Shown here: piece by piece, positions 8,203 through 17,294 of the stretch
Layout of the letters: each line of letters starts with the position of its first letter
Position numbering within the stretch: position 1 is the stretch's first letter
Origin: Chloroflexota bacterium
Lineage (GTDB): Bacteria; Chloroflexota; Anaerolineae; 4572-78; J111
Assembly (NCBI GenBank): GCA_016860845.1
Contig: BOKF01000040.1
Coordinates: 12,076 to 76,075 of the forward strand
Direction: 5' to 3'
Length of the DNA: 64,000 bases
Made by a program: the position numbers and the translations under genes
Notes under the pieces: generated by a model
Told to the model about the DNA's origin: nothing
What the model saw: only the letters and a program-made list of their open reading frames with translations
Database searches by the model: none

Positions 8203-11200
8203 ATGGCTAGCAACGGGCGCGGAAAAGAAAACGGAAACGTCGTTGGCGCCGTCATGGTTGTTGGCGGCGGCATCGCCGGCATGCAAGCCGCGCTGGATCT
8301 GGCTGAGTCCGGCTTTAAAGTACACCTGGTTGAGACAAAATCGGCCATTGGCGGACATATGGCCCAGCTTGATAAAACCTTCCCCACTAACGATTGTGCC
8401 ATGTGCACCATTAGCCCCAAACTGGTAGATGTTGGCCGTCACCCCAATATCAATATTCTGACCCAGACTGAGGTTGAGCGCATCAGCGGGCAGGCGGGCG
8501 ACTTTATGGTTACGGTACGTCGCCAGCCGCGCTATATTGACATTAATAAATGTACCGCCTGCGGCGATTGCGCCCAGGTTTGCCCGGTTGTCATTCCATC
8601 CAGGTTCAACGTGGGTCTGGAGCAGCAACGAGCCGCTCACAAACTCTACCCTCAGGCTATTCCCAACGCTTACGCTATTGAAAAGCGCGGCATCGCTCCC
8701 TGCCGCGATGCCTGCCCGGCCCACCAACGGGCGCAGGGCTACATCGCCCTCATTCGCGAGGGGCGCTACGATGACGCGCTGCGGGTCATCAAAGAGGACA
8801 ACCCCTTCCCCGGTATCTGCGGCCGCATCTGTAACCATCGCTGCGAGGATGCCTGTAACCGGGGCAAGGTGGATGAGCCGGTCAATATTCACGCCCTTAA
8901 ACGGTTTGTGACCGATAAAGTTTACGCCAAGCCTCGCGTCCCGCCACAGCCCGTTCCGCGCCAATACGAGGAACGGGTGGCAGTGATTGGCGCAGGACCT
9001 TGCGGGCTGACCGCTGCCCAGGATTTGTGCAAACTGGGCTACCCGGTAACCGTCTTTGAGGCGCTGCCGGTGGCCGGGGGTATGCTGCGGGTGGGGGTGC
9101 CGGAGTATCGCCTGCCCAGTGCGATTGTGGATCGTGAGGTGCAAGATATTATTGACCTGGGCGTCGAGCTACGCCTCAACACGACCGTCGAACATCTGGA
9201 CCACCTCTTTGATGAGGGATTTAAGGCCGTGCTCATCGCTGTGGGCGCTCATGAGGGCATCCGGCTGCCGATTCCGGGCAACAATCTTGATGGCGTACTC
9301 ATCAATACCCATTTTTTGCGAGAGGTTCGCCTGCACCACTCCCAAAACGGCGATTCGCCGTTTCCCGATCTGCCCCAAAAACGGGTGCTGGTTCTTGGAG
9401 GAGGCAACGTGGCTATTGATGTGGCGCGCACCGCCGTCCGCCTGGGGGCAAAAGAGGTGGCCCTGGCCTGCCTTGAAGGGCGCGAGACCATGCCGGCCCA
9501 CGAATGGGAAATCCAGGAGGCCATTGACGAGGGAATCAAGCTTTATCCAAGCCGCTCCTTTACCTGTATTAGCGACAACGGTCGCGGCGGCGTGGCCGGG
9601 GTGGAATGTGTCAAGGTGCGCTCTTTCTCATTTGACAGCCAGGGGCGGCTGGAACTGGAAACCGAACCGGGCAGCGAACATGTGCTTGAGTGCGAAACGG
9701 TCATTTTTTCGGTGGGGCAGCGCGCCGGTCTGGCCTTCATCCCCGCGGACGCCGGAGTAGGCTTAACCTCGCGGCGGACGATTGCCATCAACCCCAATAC
9801 CTTTGCCGCCACTCGACCCGGTGTTTTTGCTGCGGGTGACAGCGTCAGCGGAACGGCCTTTGTCATCGAGGCGGTAGCCAGCGGTCACCAGTCCGCCGGG
9901 TCGATTCACCGCTATCTACGGGGTGACGCCCTGGAACCCAGATCAAAGCCCGAATTGCCGGTGGTCAAGCTGACCCAGGCCGAACTCGAAGCGCGCCAAC
10001 AGCGAGGCGAAATTCGGCTCACCCCGCGCGTGCCGGTACCGGAATTACCGCTTGAGACGCGAGTCCGCAACTTTGCCGAGGTGGCGCAGGGCTATACCGA
10101 CGAGCTGGCCCAAGCCGAAGCAGCTCGCTGCCTGGCCTGCGGTATTTGCTCTGAGTGTCTGAGCTGCCAGTACGTTTGCGGGGTTGGGGCGGTGCTGCAC
10201 GATATGGTTGAGCAAATTGAAGAGATTAATGTCGGAGCAATTATTCTGGCGCCGGGCTACCAGGTTTATCGGGCCGAGCTATCGGAGGAGTATGGCTTTG
10301 GCCGGTACCCCAACGTTGTCACCAGCCTGCAATTTGAACGATTACTCAGCGCCTCTGGCCCGACAATGGGCCACGTCAAGCGGCCTTCTGATGGTAGAAC
10401 AGCCAGAAAAATTGCCTTTCTGCAATGCGTCGGCTCCCGTGACCAATCGCACGACTATTGCTCAGCGGTCTGCTGCATGTACGCGGCCAAAGAGGCCATT
10501 ATGGCTAAAGAGCACGAGCCCGAAACCGACATCCACGTCTTTATGATGGATATGCGCGCTTTTAGCAAGGGCTACGAGGAATATTACCGCCGGGCGCGCG
10601 ATAAGTACGGTATTAAGTATACCCGCTGCCGCATCTCGACAGTCAAGGAGGATCCGGTCACCAGGAAGCTGATTTTGAGATATACGGTGGATGATGAGCC
10701 AACAGCAGGTGAGGCAGCGATACAACGTGACTCACTCCTTGCAGATTCGCGGACTCGCCCTTCGTCTCTTCTTCAAGAGGAATTCGACCTGGTTGTCCTC
10801 TCGGTCGGTATGGAGATTTCAGAGAGCGTGAAGGCGCTGGGGCATCGGCTGGGGATTGAGTTGGACAGTTACGGTTTCTGCCACACGGTGCAGTTTGACC
10901 CGCTGCAAACCAGCCAGCCCGGCATCTATGCCATCGGCCCCTTCCGCGAGCCAAAGGACATTCCTGAGTCGGTGGTCGAGGCCAGTGGGGCGGCGGCCAG
11001 AGTTGGGGGGCTGCTGGCCAAGGCCCGCCACACGCTCACCCGCACCATCGAATACCCGCCGGAACGGGATGTGTCGCCGGAGGAAGTCAAAACCGCTGTT
11101 TTTGTTTGCCACTGCGGGACAAATATCGGCGGCTTTGTTAACGTGCCGGAGGTGGCCGGCTACGCTCGGTCCTTACCCAACGTCGTCCACGCCGAGGACA

Positions 11201-12909
11201 ATTTGTATACCTGTTCGCAGGACAGCATCGCCCACATCACGGCGAAGGTGAAAGAATTAGGCGCTAACCGGGTGGTCGTGGCTTCTTGCACGCCTCTAAC
11301 CCACGAACCCCTGTTCCAGAGCAGTATCCGCGAGGCGGGGCTTAACCCTTACCTGTTTGAAATGGCTAATATTCGGAACCAGTGTTCCTGGGTCCATTCC
11401 GCTGACCGGGAGATAGCGACCCGCAAGGCCAAAGATTTGGTGCGTATGGCCGTGGCGCGAGCATCGGCATTACAACCTTTACACACAACTGAGTTGGTTG
11501 TTGAACAGAGTGCCCTGGTCATTGGCGGTGGGGCGGCTGGGATGAGTGCGGCCCTGTCCCTGGCAGAACAGGGGTTCCCTGTCCATTTGGTAGAACGTAC
11601 CGCCGAACTGGGCGGCAACCTGCGCTATGTCCACTATTTTGCCGGAGAAACTGGCGGGTCGGCGGAGCCGCAAGCCGACCTGTCCAACCTGATAAAGCAG
11701 GTCAAAGCCGAGCCGTTGATTACCCTGCACCTGGAAACCGAGTTCGAAGCGATGGACGGTTTCAAGGGTAATTTTAGTTCGACGTTGCGCCACAAAAATG
11801 GCCCCTTCACGGTCAAGCACGGCGTCATCGTCGTAGCTACCGGCGGGGTGGAGTACAAGGGCCATGAATATGGCTACGGCAGCCATCCGTACATCCTGAC
11901 CCAATTGGAATTCGAGCAGTTGCTGGCCGAGGAGCAGGGGAGCACCCCCGTGAACTACCGGGGGCAGGTGGGAGCAGGGGAGCAGGGGCCTGCACAAGCA
12001 GACGAAAAATCCAAAATCGTAAATCGTAAATCCAAAATCGAAAATGTGGTGATGATCCAATGTGTTGGCCCGGCTGAACGTTTCTGTGGGCGTATCTGCT
12101 GCACGACGGCCCTAAAAAACGCGCTCAAGCTAAAAGAATTAAATCCCGACGCCCAGGTTACGGTCATCTATCGGGATATCCGGACTTACGGCTCCAAAGA
12201 GCGGCTGTATACGCAAGCACGCCAGGCGGGTGTGCTCTTCGTGCGCTATGACTTTGACCGGAAACCGGAAGTGATCAGCAACAGCACCGCAGGGGGAACG
12301 AATAGCGAATTAACGGTGCGTGTCTGGGAGCCGGTGCTGGGCAAAACCCTGACGCTGAAACCTGATTTGTTGGTATTGAGCACACCGATGGTGCCCTCGC
12401 CGGGCGCACGGGAGTTGGCCACCAAGTTGAAGATAGCGGTGGATATGGACGACTTTTTCCTGGAAGCGCACGTCAAGCTGCGGCCGGTTGATTTTGCTTC
12501 GGATGGAATATTTATGTGCGGTCTGGCCCACTATCCCAAATTTCTAGATGAAAGCATCATCCAGGCCCAGGCCGCAGCCGCTCGAGCGGCGACCATCCTT
12601 TCCCAACAGGCTATAACCTCTAGCGGCCGGGTTGCCGTGGCCAATCAAACTCGCTGTGTGGGTTGTTTAACCTGCGTGCGGATTTGTCCTTACCATGTGC
12701 CCAAGATGGTCGCTAACCTGACCGGGGTCGGCAATATTATTGGCGCGGCTCAGATTGAACCGACCATTTGCCAGGGCTGCGGTATTTGCGTGGCCGAGTG
12801 TCCGGCCAAAGCCATTCAATTGATGCACTACACAGATGCCCAGACGTTGGCCAAGCTGGATGCGCTATTTGAGCACGATGAAGTTTTAGAGGAGAAAGTT
12901 CTAGCATGA
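8203..12909 (+). CDS. hdrA: giant HdrA with inserted GltD-like NAD(P)H domain
   Basis: 1568 residues from ATG 8203; a TTG at 8185 is in frame, but GAAGAGGT lies at the right distance before the ATG. Order: FAD domain (VMVVGGGIAGMQAALDLAE; signature PTNDCAMCTISPKLV), a 4Fe-4S motif CTACGDCAQVCP, then a complete GltD/NfnB-type insertion of ~450 residues (CRDACPAHQRAQGYIALI, CGRICNHRCEDACNRG, GAGPCGLTAAQDL, LVLGGGNVAIDVARTA, FAAGDSVSGTAFVIEA), a Cys-rich CLACGICSECLSCQYVC, the CCMYAAKEA block, a VFVCHCGTNIGG domain, a second FAD domain, and two C-terminal 4Fe-4S motifs. The GltD module is known to bind FAD and NAD(P)H, so this subunit likely brings NAD(P)H electrons into the Hdr wire. Two low-complexity in-frame insertions (about 10,690-10,775 and 11,930-12,044) are odd. 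Confidence 0.9.
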   Translation: MASNGRGKENGNVVGAVMVVGGGIAGMQAALDLAESGFKVHLVETKSAIGGHMAQLDKTFPTNDCAMCTISPKLVDVGRHPNINILTQTEVERISGQAGDFMVTVRRQPRYIDINKCTACGDCAQVCPVVIPSRFNVGLEQQRAAHKLYPQAIPNAYAIEKRGIAPCRDACPAHQRAQGYIALIREGRYDDALRVIKEDNPFPGICGRICNHRCEDACNRGKVDEPVNIHALKRFVTDKVYAKPRVPPQPVPRQYEERVAVIGAGPCGLTAAQDLCKLGYPVTVFEALPVAGGMLRVGVPEYRLPSAIVDREVQDIIDLGVELRLNTTVEHLDHLFDEGFKAVLIAVGAHEGIRLPIPGNNLDGVLINTHFLREVRLHHSQNGDSPFPDLPQKRVLVLGGGNVAIDVARTAVRLGAKEVALACLEGRETMPAHEWEIQEAIDEGIKLYPSRSFTCISDNGRGGVAGVECVKVRSFSFDSQGRLELETEPGSEHVLECETVIFSVGQRAGLAFIPADAGVGLTSRRTIAINPNTFAATRPGVFAAGDSVSGTAFVIEAVASGHQSAGSIHRYLRGDALEPRSKPELPVVKLTQAELEARQQRGEIRLTPRVPVPELPLETRVRNFAEVAQGYTDELAQAEAARCLACGICSECLSCQYVCGVGAVLHDMVEQIEEINVGAIILAPGYQVYRAELSEEYGFGRYPNVVTSLQFERLLSASGPTMGHVKRPSDGRTARKIAFLQCVGSRDQSHDYCSAVCCMYAAKEAIMAKEHEPETDIHVFMMDMRAFSKGYEEYYRRARDKYGIKYTRCRISTVKEDPVTRKLILRYTVDDEPTAGEAAIQRDSLLADSRTRPSSLLQEEFDLVVLSVGMEISESVKALGHRLGIELDSYGFCHTVQFDPLQTSQPGIYAIGPFREPKDIPESVVEASGAAARVGGLLAKARHTLTRTIEYPPERDVSPEEVKTAVFVCHCGTNIGGFVNVPEVAGYARSLPNVVHAEDNLYTCSQDSIAHITAKVKELGANRVVVASCTPLTHEPLFQSSIREAGLNPYLFEMANIRNQCSWVHSADREIATRKAKDLVRMAVARASALQPLHTTELVVEQSALVIGGGAAGMSAALSLAEQGFPVHLVERTAELGGNLRYVHYFAGETGGSAEPQADLSNLIKQVKAEPLITLHLETEFEAMDGFKGNFSSTLRHKNGPFTVKHGVIVVATGGVEYKGHEYGYGSHPYILTQLEFEQLLAEEQGSTPVNYRGQVGAGEQGPAQADEKSKIVNRKSKIENVVMIQCVGPAERFCGRICCTTALKNALKLKELNPDAQVTVIYRDIRTYGSKERLYTQARQAGVLFVRYDFDRKPEVISNSTAGGTNSELTVRVWEPVLGKTLTLKPDLLVLSTPMVPSPGARELATKLKIAVDMDDFFLEAHVKLRPVDFASDGIFMCGLAHYPKFLDESIIQAQAAAARAATILSQQAITSSGRVAVANQTRCVGCLTCVRICPYHVPKMVANLTGVGNIIGAAQIEPTICQGCGICVAECPAKAIQLMHYTDAQTLAKLDALFEHDEVLEEKVLA

Positions 12910-13340
12910 CAACTTCAAAGAATGGGGGTGACCCTCAAATTGTGGCCTTTTGCTGCCGCCATTGCGCGTATGCGGCGGCCGATATGGCGGGCGGAATGCG
13001 TCTGACCTACCCGGCTGCCCTGAAAGTTTTTGAGCTGCCATGCACCGGCAAGCTCGACGTGCTGTATGTTCTGCGCGCCTTTGAGGACGGGGCCGACGGC
13101 ATCATTGTGGCCGGTTGACTGGAAGGCGACTGCCATTACCTGGAAGGTAATCTAAACGCCCGGCGGCGCGTGGAGTACGCCCGCAAGCTATTGGAAGAAA
13201 TCGGTCTGGAAGGTCGGCGCATCCGAATGGTCAACGTCTCGGCGGCGATGGGGCCTCAATTTGCCCAGGCCGCTACGGAGATGACAGCAGAAATTGTCAA
13301 AATCGGCCCAAATCCATTAAGGACAGATTATGGAGGCTAA
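12906..13340 (+). CDS. mvhD: MvhD-like subunit, selenoprotein (in-frame UGA = Sec71)
   Basis: Starts by ATGA overlap with the giant hdrA and runs 70 codons to TGA at 13116-13118. The same frame then continues for 73 more codons with unmistakable MvhD sequence (LEGDCHYLEGNLNARRRVEY, ending GPNPLRTDYGG) to TAA at 13338-13340. The sequence around the stop is GIIVAG-U-LEGDCHY. In MvhD/VhuD proteins this position is Cys or, in Methanococcus VhuD, selenocysteine. The total of 144 residues equals the family length and the Cys paralog upstream. Conventional callers would report a 70-residue truncated gene. Another selenoprotein gene (selD) lies 4.3 kb downstream, supporting Sec decoding in this organism. 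Confidence 0.88.
13119..13155 (+). promoter_or_regulatory. candidate bacterial SECIS of the selenoprotein mvhD
   Basis: 16 bases after the UGA a perfect 6-bp stem ATTACC/GGTAAT (13135-13140 and 13146-13151) closes a 5-base loop TGGAA. Position and size suit a bacterial SECIS read by SelB; the loop lacks a clean GGU, so the call is moderate. Confidence 0.5.
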
Positions 13341-13343
13341 GTT

Positions 13344-14030
13344 ATGATAGTAGCAGAACAAAAACCCCTGGCGGAAATTAAATCAATGATCGCCGACGCC
13401 GAGCGGGTGCTGGTAGTTGGCTGTGGCACGTGTGTTACGGTTTGCTTTGCCGGCGGCACCAAAGAGGTGGATATTTTGGCCTCCAGCCTGCGGATGGCGA
13501 CCAAGCTCGATGGCAACGGCAAAGTGGTTGATGAATTTACCGTGCAGCGCCAGTGCGAGTGGGAATACAACGCGCCACTTGCGGAAAAGCTGGCTAACTA
13601 CGATCTCATCCTGTCGCTAGGGTGTGGGATCGGGGTGCAGACGCTGGCCGAGCAGTTCCCCCAAAAGCGGGTTGTCCCCGGCCTTAACACCAAGTTTATG
13701 GGCTTACCTACTGAGCAGGGAGTTTGGGAAGAACGCTGCGCGGCCTGCGGCAACTGCATTCTGGATAAGACCGGTGGCATTTGTCCGATTGCTCGCTGCG
13801 CTAAGCAGTTGCTCAACGGCCCCTGCGGTGGCTCGCAAAATGGCGTCTGCGAGATTAACGCGGAGGTACCCTGCGCCTGGCAGCTCATCTGGGAGCGAAT
13901 GACCGCTCTGGGGCAGATTGATCGCTTGCTGGAACTGCAACCGCCCAAGGACTGGCGCACCAGCCGCGATGGTGGGCCGCGCAAAATTGTGCGGGAAGAT
14001 TTACGTTTACCCCTTACTCCGCATCAGTAG
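13344..14030 (+). CDS. metV: MetV: FeS/zinc partner of methylene-THF reductase
   Basis: 228 residues; GGAGG in the end of mvhD is its ribosome-binding site. The N-terminal half is a Rossmann-like domain with VLVVGCGTCVTVCFAGG and ILSLGCGIGVQTLAE; the C-terminal half is the Cys-rich MTHFR_C module CAACGNCILDKTGGICP...CAKQLLNGPCGG...CAW. MetV couples MetF to electron-donor complexes in acetogens (known for Moorella MetVF-HdrABC-MvhD). It is directly followed by metF, the same order as in acetogens. Frame, length and Cys spacing are all intact. Confidence 0.9.
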   Translation: MIVAEQKPLAEIKSMIADAERVLVVGCGTCVTVCFAGGTKEVDILASSLRMATKLDGNGKVVDEFTVQRQCEWEYNAPLAEKLANYDLILSLGCGIGVQTLAEQFPQKRVVPGLNTKFMGLPTEQGVWEERCAACGNCILDKTGGICPIARCAKQLLNGPCGGSQNGVCEINAEVPCAWQLIWERMTALGQIDRLLELQPPKDWRTSRDGGPRKIVREDLRLPLTPHQ

Positions 14031-14048
14031 CAGCAGAAGGAGCACACC

Positions 14049-15203
14049 ATGATAACAGCACCGCTAACATTGAATGGTCACAAAGTGGGCAGCAACCTGG
14101 AACGGGTGATTCGCTCCGGTCAGTTTGTCGTAACCGGAGAGTTAGGACCGCCCAAAAGTCACGACGCCGAGGTCATTCGCTCAAAGGCCAAACTGCTGAA
14201 GGGCTACGTGGACGCCGTCAACCTCACCGACAACCAGACGGCCATTGTCCGCATGAGCAGCATTGCTGCCGGAGCCATTCTGGTTCAGGAGGGGTTAGAG
14301 CCGGTGATCCAGATGACCTGCCGCGATCGCAATCGCCTGGCGATACAAAGCGATTTGTTGGGCGCAGCCGCGTTGGGCATCAAAAATCTGCTGTGCCTCT
14401 CCGGCGACCACCAATCGTTTGGCAACCATCCTGGCGCTAAAAATGTCCACGATGTTGACTCGCTACAACTGGTGCGGATAGTCAAAGATTTGCGTGACGA
14501 AAATAAATTTCAGTGTGGTGAAGAGATTAAGGGCGGCGGGCCGCGTTTCTTAATCGGGGCGGCAGCTAACCCCTTTGGCGACCCCTTTGAGTGGCGGCCC
14601 TATCGCCTGGCCAAAAAAGTTGCCGCCGGGGCCGACTTCATTCAAACCCAACTCATCTACGACATACCGCGCTTCAAGGAGTTTATGAAGCGAGTGGTAG
14701 ACATGGGCTTGCACCAACAGATCGCTATTCTGGCCGGGGTGGGACCGCTCAAGAGCACCGGCATGGCCAAGCACATGCGCGATAACGTGCCCGGCATGCG
14801 GCTGGAGGACAGGTACATTGACCGCATGGAAGCCGCTATTGGCGATATCGAGCCGCTCAAGGAGCTTAACAACCGGGCCAAAGCATTGGCTGCTCAATTA
14901 AAGGCATTGGAAGCCCCAACCGGTAACGGTCACCGTACCGAAGTTGAGGCTGAATTGGCTGAACTTAATCAACGTATCGGTGAAGTTAAGGCCGCCCAGA
15001 CCAAAGCTTGGCGAGGCGAGGGTATCAAACTCTGCATCGAACAAATTCAGGAATTGCGTGAAATAGAAGGTGTAGCCGGAATTCATATTATGGCCATCGA
15101 ATGGGAAGCAGCGGTCGCACCCATTGTCGAGGGGGCCGGTCTTTTGCCCCGGCCGAATTTTTCTGACTCCCCTAACGGGTCGGGACAGCCAAACGGAGGA
15201 TGA
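14049..15203 (+). CDS. metF: MetF: 5,10-methylenetetrahydrofolate reductase
   Basis: 384 residues with the MetF barrel: VVTGELGPPKSHD near the start, VNLTDNQTAIVRMSS, IQMTCRDRNRLAIQSDLLGA, NLLCLSGDH (flavin loop) and IQTQLIYDIPRF. It catalyses reduction of methylene-THF to methyl-THF with FMN or FAD. It is longer than typical MetF (~290-310) because a helical, charged stretch of ~45 residues (Glu/Ala/Lys-rich, possible coiled coil) precedes the last segment. Its ATGA overlap with the HdrC-HdrB gene indicates translational coupling, hence a shared complex. Confidence 0.92.
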   Translation: MITAPLTLNGHKVGSNLERVIRSGQFVVTGELGPPKSHDAEVIRSKAKLLKGYVDAVNLTDNQTAIVRMSSIAAGAILVQEGLEPVIQMTCRDRNRLAIQSDLLGAAALGIKNLLCLSGDHQSFGNHPGAKNVHDVDSLQLVRIVKDLRDENKFQCGEEIKGGGPRFLIGAAANPFGDPFEWRPYRLAKKVAAGADFIQTQLIYDIPRFKEFMKRVVDMGLHQQIAILAGVGPLKSTGMAKHMRDNVPGMRLEDRYIDRMEAAIGDIEPLKELNNRAKALAAQLKALEAPTGNGHRTEVEAELAELNQRIGEVKAAQTKAWRGEGIKLCIEQIQELREIEGVAGIHIMAIEWEAAVAPIVEGAGLLPRPNFSDSPNGSGQPNGG

Positions 15204-16606
15204 ATATGGCCAAACGACTAGCTCCAACTGAGACCCTGGCTCAAACGATCCAGCGAGAGACAGGGGAAAATGTTTTTCTTTGCTACCAGTGTGTCAAATG
15301 TACCAGCGGCTGCCCCCTGGCCGAGCATTTTGATTTGACCCCCAACCAAGTGATGCGTTCGGTGCAGCTTAATGAGGAGTCTGTGCTGGAATCAAATACT
15401 ATTTGGCTCTGCGCCTCTTGTCAAACCTGCACAACCCGCTGTCCCCAGGGGCTGGACATCGCCGGCGTGATGGATGCCCTGCGCATTGAGTCCCAACGGA
15501 GAGAAATCCCCGCCGCCATTCCCGAGGTAGCCAAATTTAGCCGTCTCTTTCTGGGAGATATTGGTATTTTTGGACGGTTATATGAAGTGGGCTTAATGGC
15601 CGGCCTCAACCTGGCCACCGGCCAGTTGACCAAAGATATGGATATGGGCCTGAAAATGATGAAGCGGCGCAAACTCAGGCTGGTGCCTGCTTTTGCCCGT
15701 CCGCCCAAAAATGTTGAACCGGTCCAACCGGCCGACAATAGAATTGCCTACTTTCCCGGCTGCTCCTTGCATGGCTCCGCTGCCGAGTATGACCACACCA
15801 TCCGGGCCGTTTGTGAAACGGTGGGCCTGGAATTGGTTGAGCCGCCCGGCTGGATTTGCTGCGGTTCCAGTCCCGCTCACAGCACCGATCGCACCCTGGC
15901 CACGGTCATGCCCATCACCAACCTGGCCCTTATTGAACAGATGGGCCTAGATGAAGTGACCGCTCCCTGTAGCGCCTGTTTTGCCCGCCTGAAAGCAGCT
16001 ACCCACACCCTGGCTCACAATGGCAGCCTGGTCGCTACAGTTAAAGAGCAGGTAGGCTATGATTATCAGCACACTGTTACCGTGCGGCACCTGTTGGATA
16101 CTCTGGTTGATAGGGTGGGTCTGGCTGTTATCCAGAGCCATGTTAAAAAGCCGCTAATGGGCTTAAATGTAGCCAGTTATTATGGCTGCCTCATCACCCG
16201 ACCGGCTCAGCTTACCGGAGCCGAACACCCGGAATATCCTGTGAAGCTTGATAATTTAATGCGGGCGCTGGGGGCTGAGGCTGTTGATTGGTCTTACAAA
16301 ACCGATTGCTGTGGGGGCAGTCTGGGGTTGACCCAAACGCCCCTGGCCCTGGAAATGACAAAACGCATTTTAGAAAATGCCCGCGCTTGCGGCGCTGATG
16401 TGGTGACGACGATGTGTCCGCTCTGCCACGTCAACCTGGATGCCCGGCAAAGCCAACTCAAACTTGATTTCAAGCTGCCCATTCTTTACAGTACGCAACT
16501 GATGGCCCTGGCTTTTGGCCTGGATGAAAAGATCACGGCTTTCCAGAAAAACCTGGTGGACCCCCGGCCCGTTTTGGCAGAAAGAGTCGCCCGATTTAAT
16601 GCTTGA
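15200..16606 (+). CDS. HdrC-HdrB fusion, heterodisulfide-reductase-like
   Basis: 468 residues. The N-terminal HdrC part has two 4Fe-4S motifs (CYQCVKCTSGCP near 28 and CASCQTCTTRCPQGLD near 71). The C-terminal HdrB part has two CCG motifs: YFPGCSLHG...WICCGSSP...PCSACF and VASYYGCLITRP...TDCCGGSLG...CPLCH, which hold the non-cubane clusters in HdrB. In methanogens this unit reduces CoM-S-S-CoB; bacteria lack that substrate, so here it probably passes electrons to MetV/MetF. The start overlaps the metF stop (ATGA); a second ATG two codons on has a better-placed GGAGG. Confidence 0.92.
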   Translation: MNMAKRLAPTETLAQTIQRETGENVFLCYQCVKCTSGCPLAEHFDLTPNQVMRSVQLNEESVLESNTIWLCASCQTCTTRCPQGLDIAGVMDALRIESQRREIPAAIPEVAKFSRLFLGDIGIFGRLYEVGLMAGLNLATGQLTKDMDMGLKMMKRRKLRLVPAFARPPKNVEPVQPADNRIAYFPGCSLHGSAAEYDHTIRAVCETVGLELVEPPGWICCGSSPAHSTDRTLATVMPITNLALIEQMGLDEVTAPCSACFARLKAATHTLAHNGSLVATVKEQVGYDYQHTVTVRHLLDTLVDRVGLAVIQSHVKKPLMGLNVASYYGCLITRPAQLTGAEHPEYPVKLDNLMRALGAEAVDWSYKTDCCGGSLGLTQTPLALEMTKRILENARACGADVVTTMCPLCHVNLDARQSQLKLDFKLPILYSTQLMALAFGLDEKITAFQKNLVDPRPVLAERVARFNA

Positions 16607-16631
16607 GCAGCAGGGTTGAAAGGCAGAAACT

Positions 16632-17075
16632 ATGAGGATAATCTACGTCAAACCTGTTGAAATCATTGGCAATTGCCGGGCCAACCTAACCCTGGAGGAT
16701 GAGTTTCGAATTAGGGGGATGAAACTTGAAAATCCCAGGCAAAGCAACCTTTGTTTTTTGGCCCTGGGCCATTTGCCGGCCATTGTCGCCCAACTTCAAC
16801 AGGATAATCATTTTTATGCCCACGTCATCTGCCCGGAGTGCCTTTCTCACCTGGGTTTAGCGAATAGTGTTACCTTTCTATTAGGCCATGCAGATAAATG
16901 GGAGCTGTGCCAGGCAATCTCAGAATACCATAGACTATGGAAACAGCGCCCGGAATCACAAATTGCCGGACAACTGAGGATAGAAGCAACCCAGCATCAG
17001 AACCAAGGTGAGTACGCCGAGGCAACCCAAAAGATGAAGGCAGCCCTGGCCGAGTTGAAACAACTTCAAGAGTGA
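16632..17075 (+). CDS. TIGR04076-like small Cys protein
   Basis: 147 residues. The first ~85 resemble the small TIGR04076 family: VKPVEIIGNC, EDEFRIRG, LCFLALGHLP, then VICPECLSHLGLANSVTF. The family has no established function but often travels with redox genes. The remaining ~60 residues are helical (AEATQKMKAALAELKQLQ). It ends the electron-transfer locus, 25 bases after HdrC-HdrB, and is probably co-transcribed. Family match is by pattern only. Confidence 0.6.
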   Translation: MRIIYVKPVEIIGNCRANLTLEDEFRIRGMKLENPRQSNLCFLALGHLPAIVAQLQQDNHFYAHVICPECLSHLGLANSVTFLLGHADKWELCQAISEYHRLWKQRPESQIAGQLRIEATQHQNQGEYAEATQKMKAALAELKQLQE

Positions 17076-17206
17076 GCTGCTCCTGTACCGTCTTGTCCAA
17101 TCTTGAGGCTATTGTCTTGGCCGAGATTTTTTCAGCAGCCCGCTCCCTTGACCCTGGCAAATTGGGGTAGCGCGATAGGGTTGATCGTCCATAAACTGCT
17201 GTCACT

Positions 17207-17288
17207 CAGCTCTGGGCCGGTGGGGCGGCTGTCGGCGCGCTGTTCGTCTGGCTGGCCGTGCTGTCTCTACCCGATGGCCGCTTGCACT
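17207..17288 (+). pseudogene. comEC internal fragment
   Basis: About 80 bases are clearly similar (roughly four of five bases) to comEC bases ~555-640; the readable peptide VGALFVWLAVLSLPDGRLH matches comEC VGALLVWLAVLSLPDGRLH. No other part of comEC is present. It lies on the far side of the hdr-met locus from comEC itself. Confidence 0.75.
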
Positions 17289-17294
17289 CAGGCA

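Noticed and set aside
8083..9144. 353-residue minus-strand open frame
   Set aside because: Lies opposite the giant hdrA, whose motifs are unmistakable; no family signature of its own.
13116..13118. Reading mvhD as a 70-codon pseudogene ended by TGA
   Set aside because: Flawless homology continues in the same frame and the UGA stands at a known Sec position; selD is also a selenoprotein.
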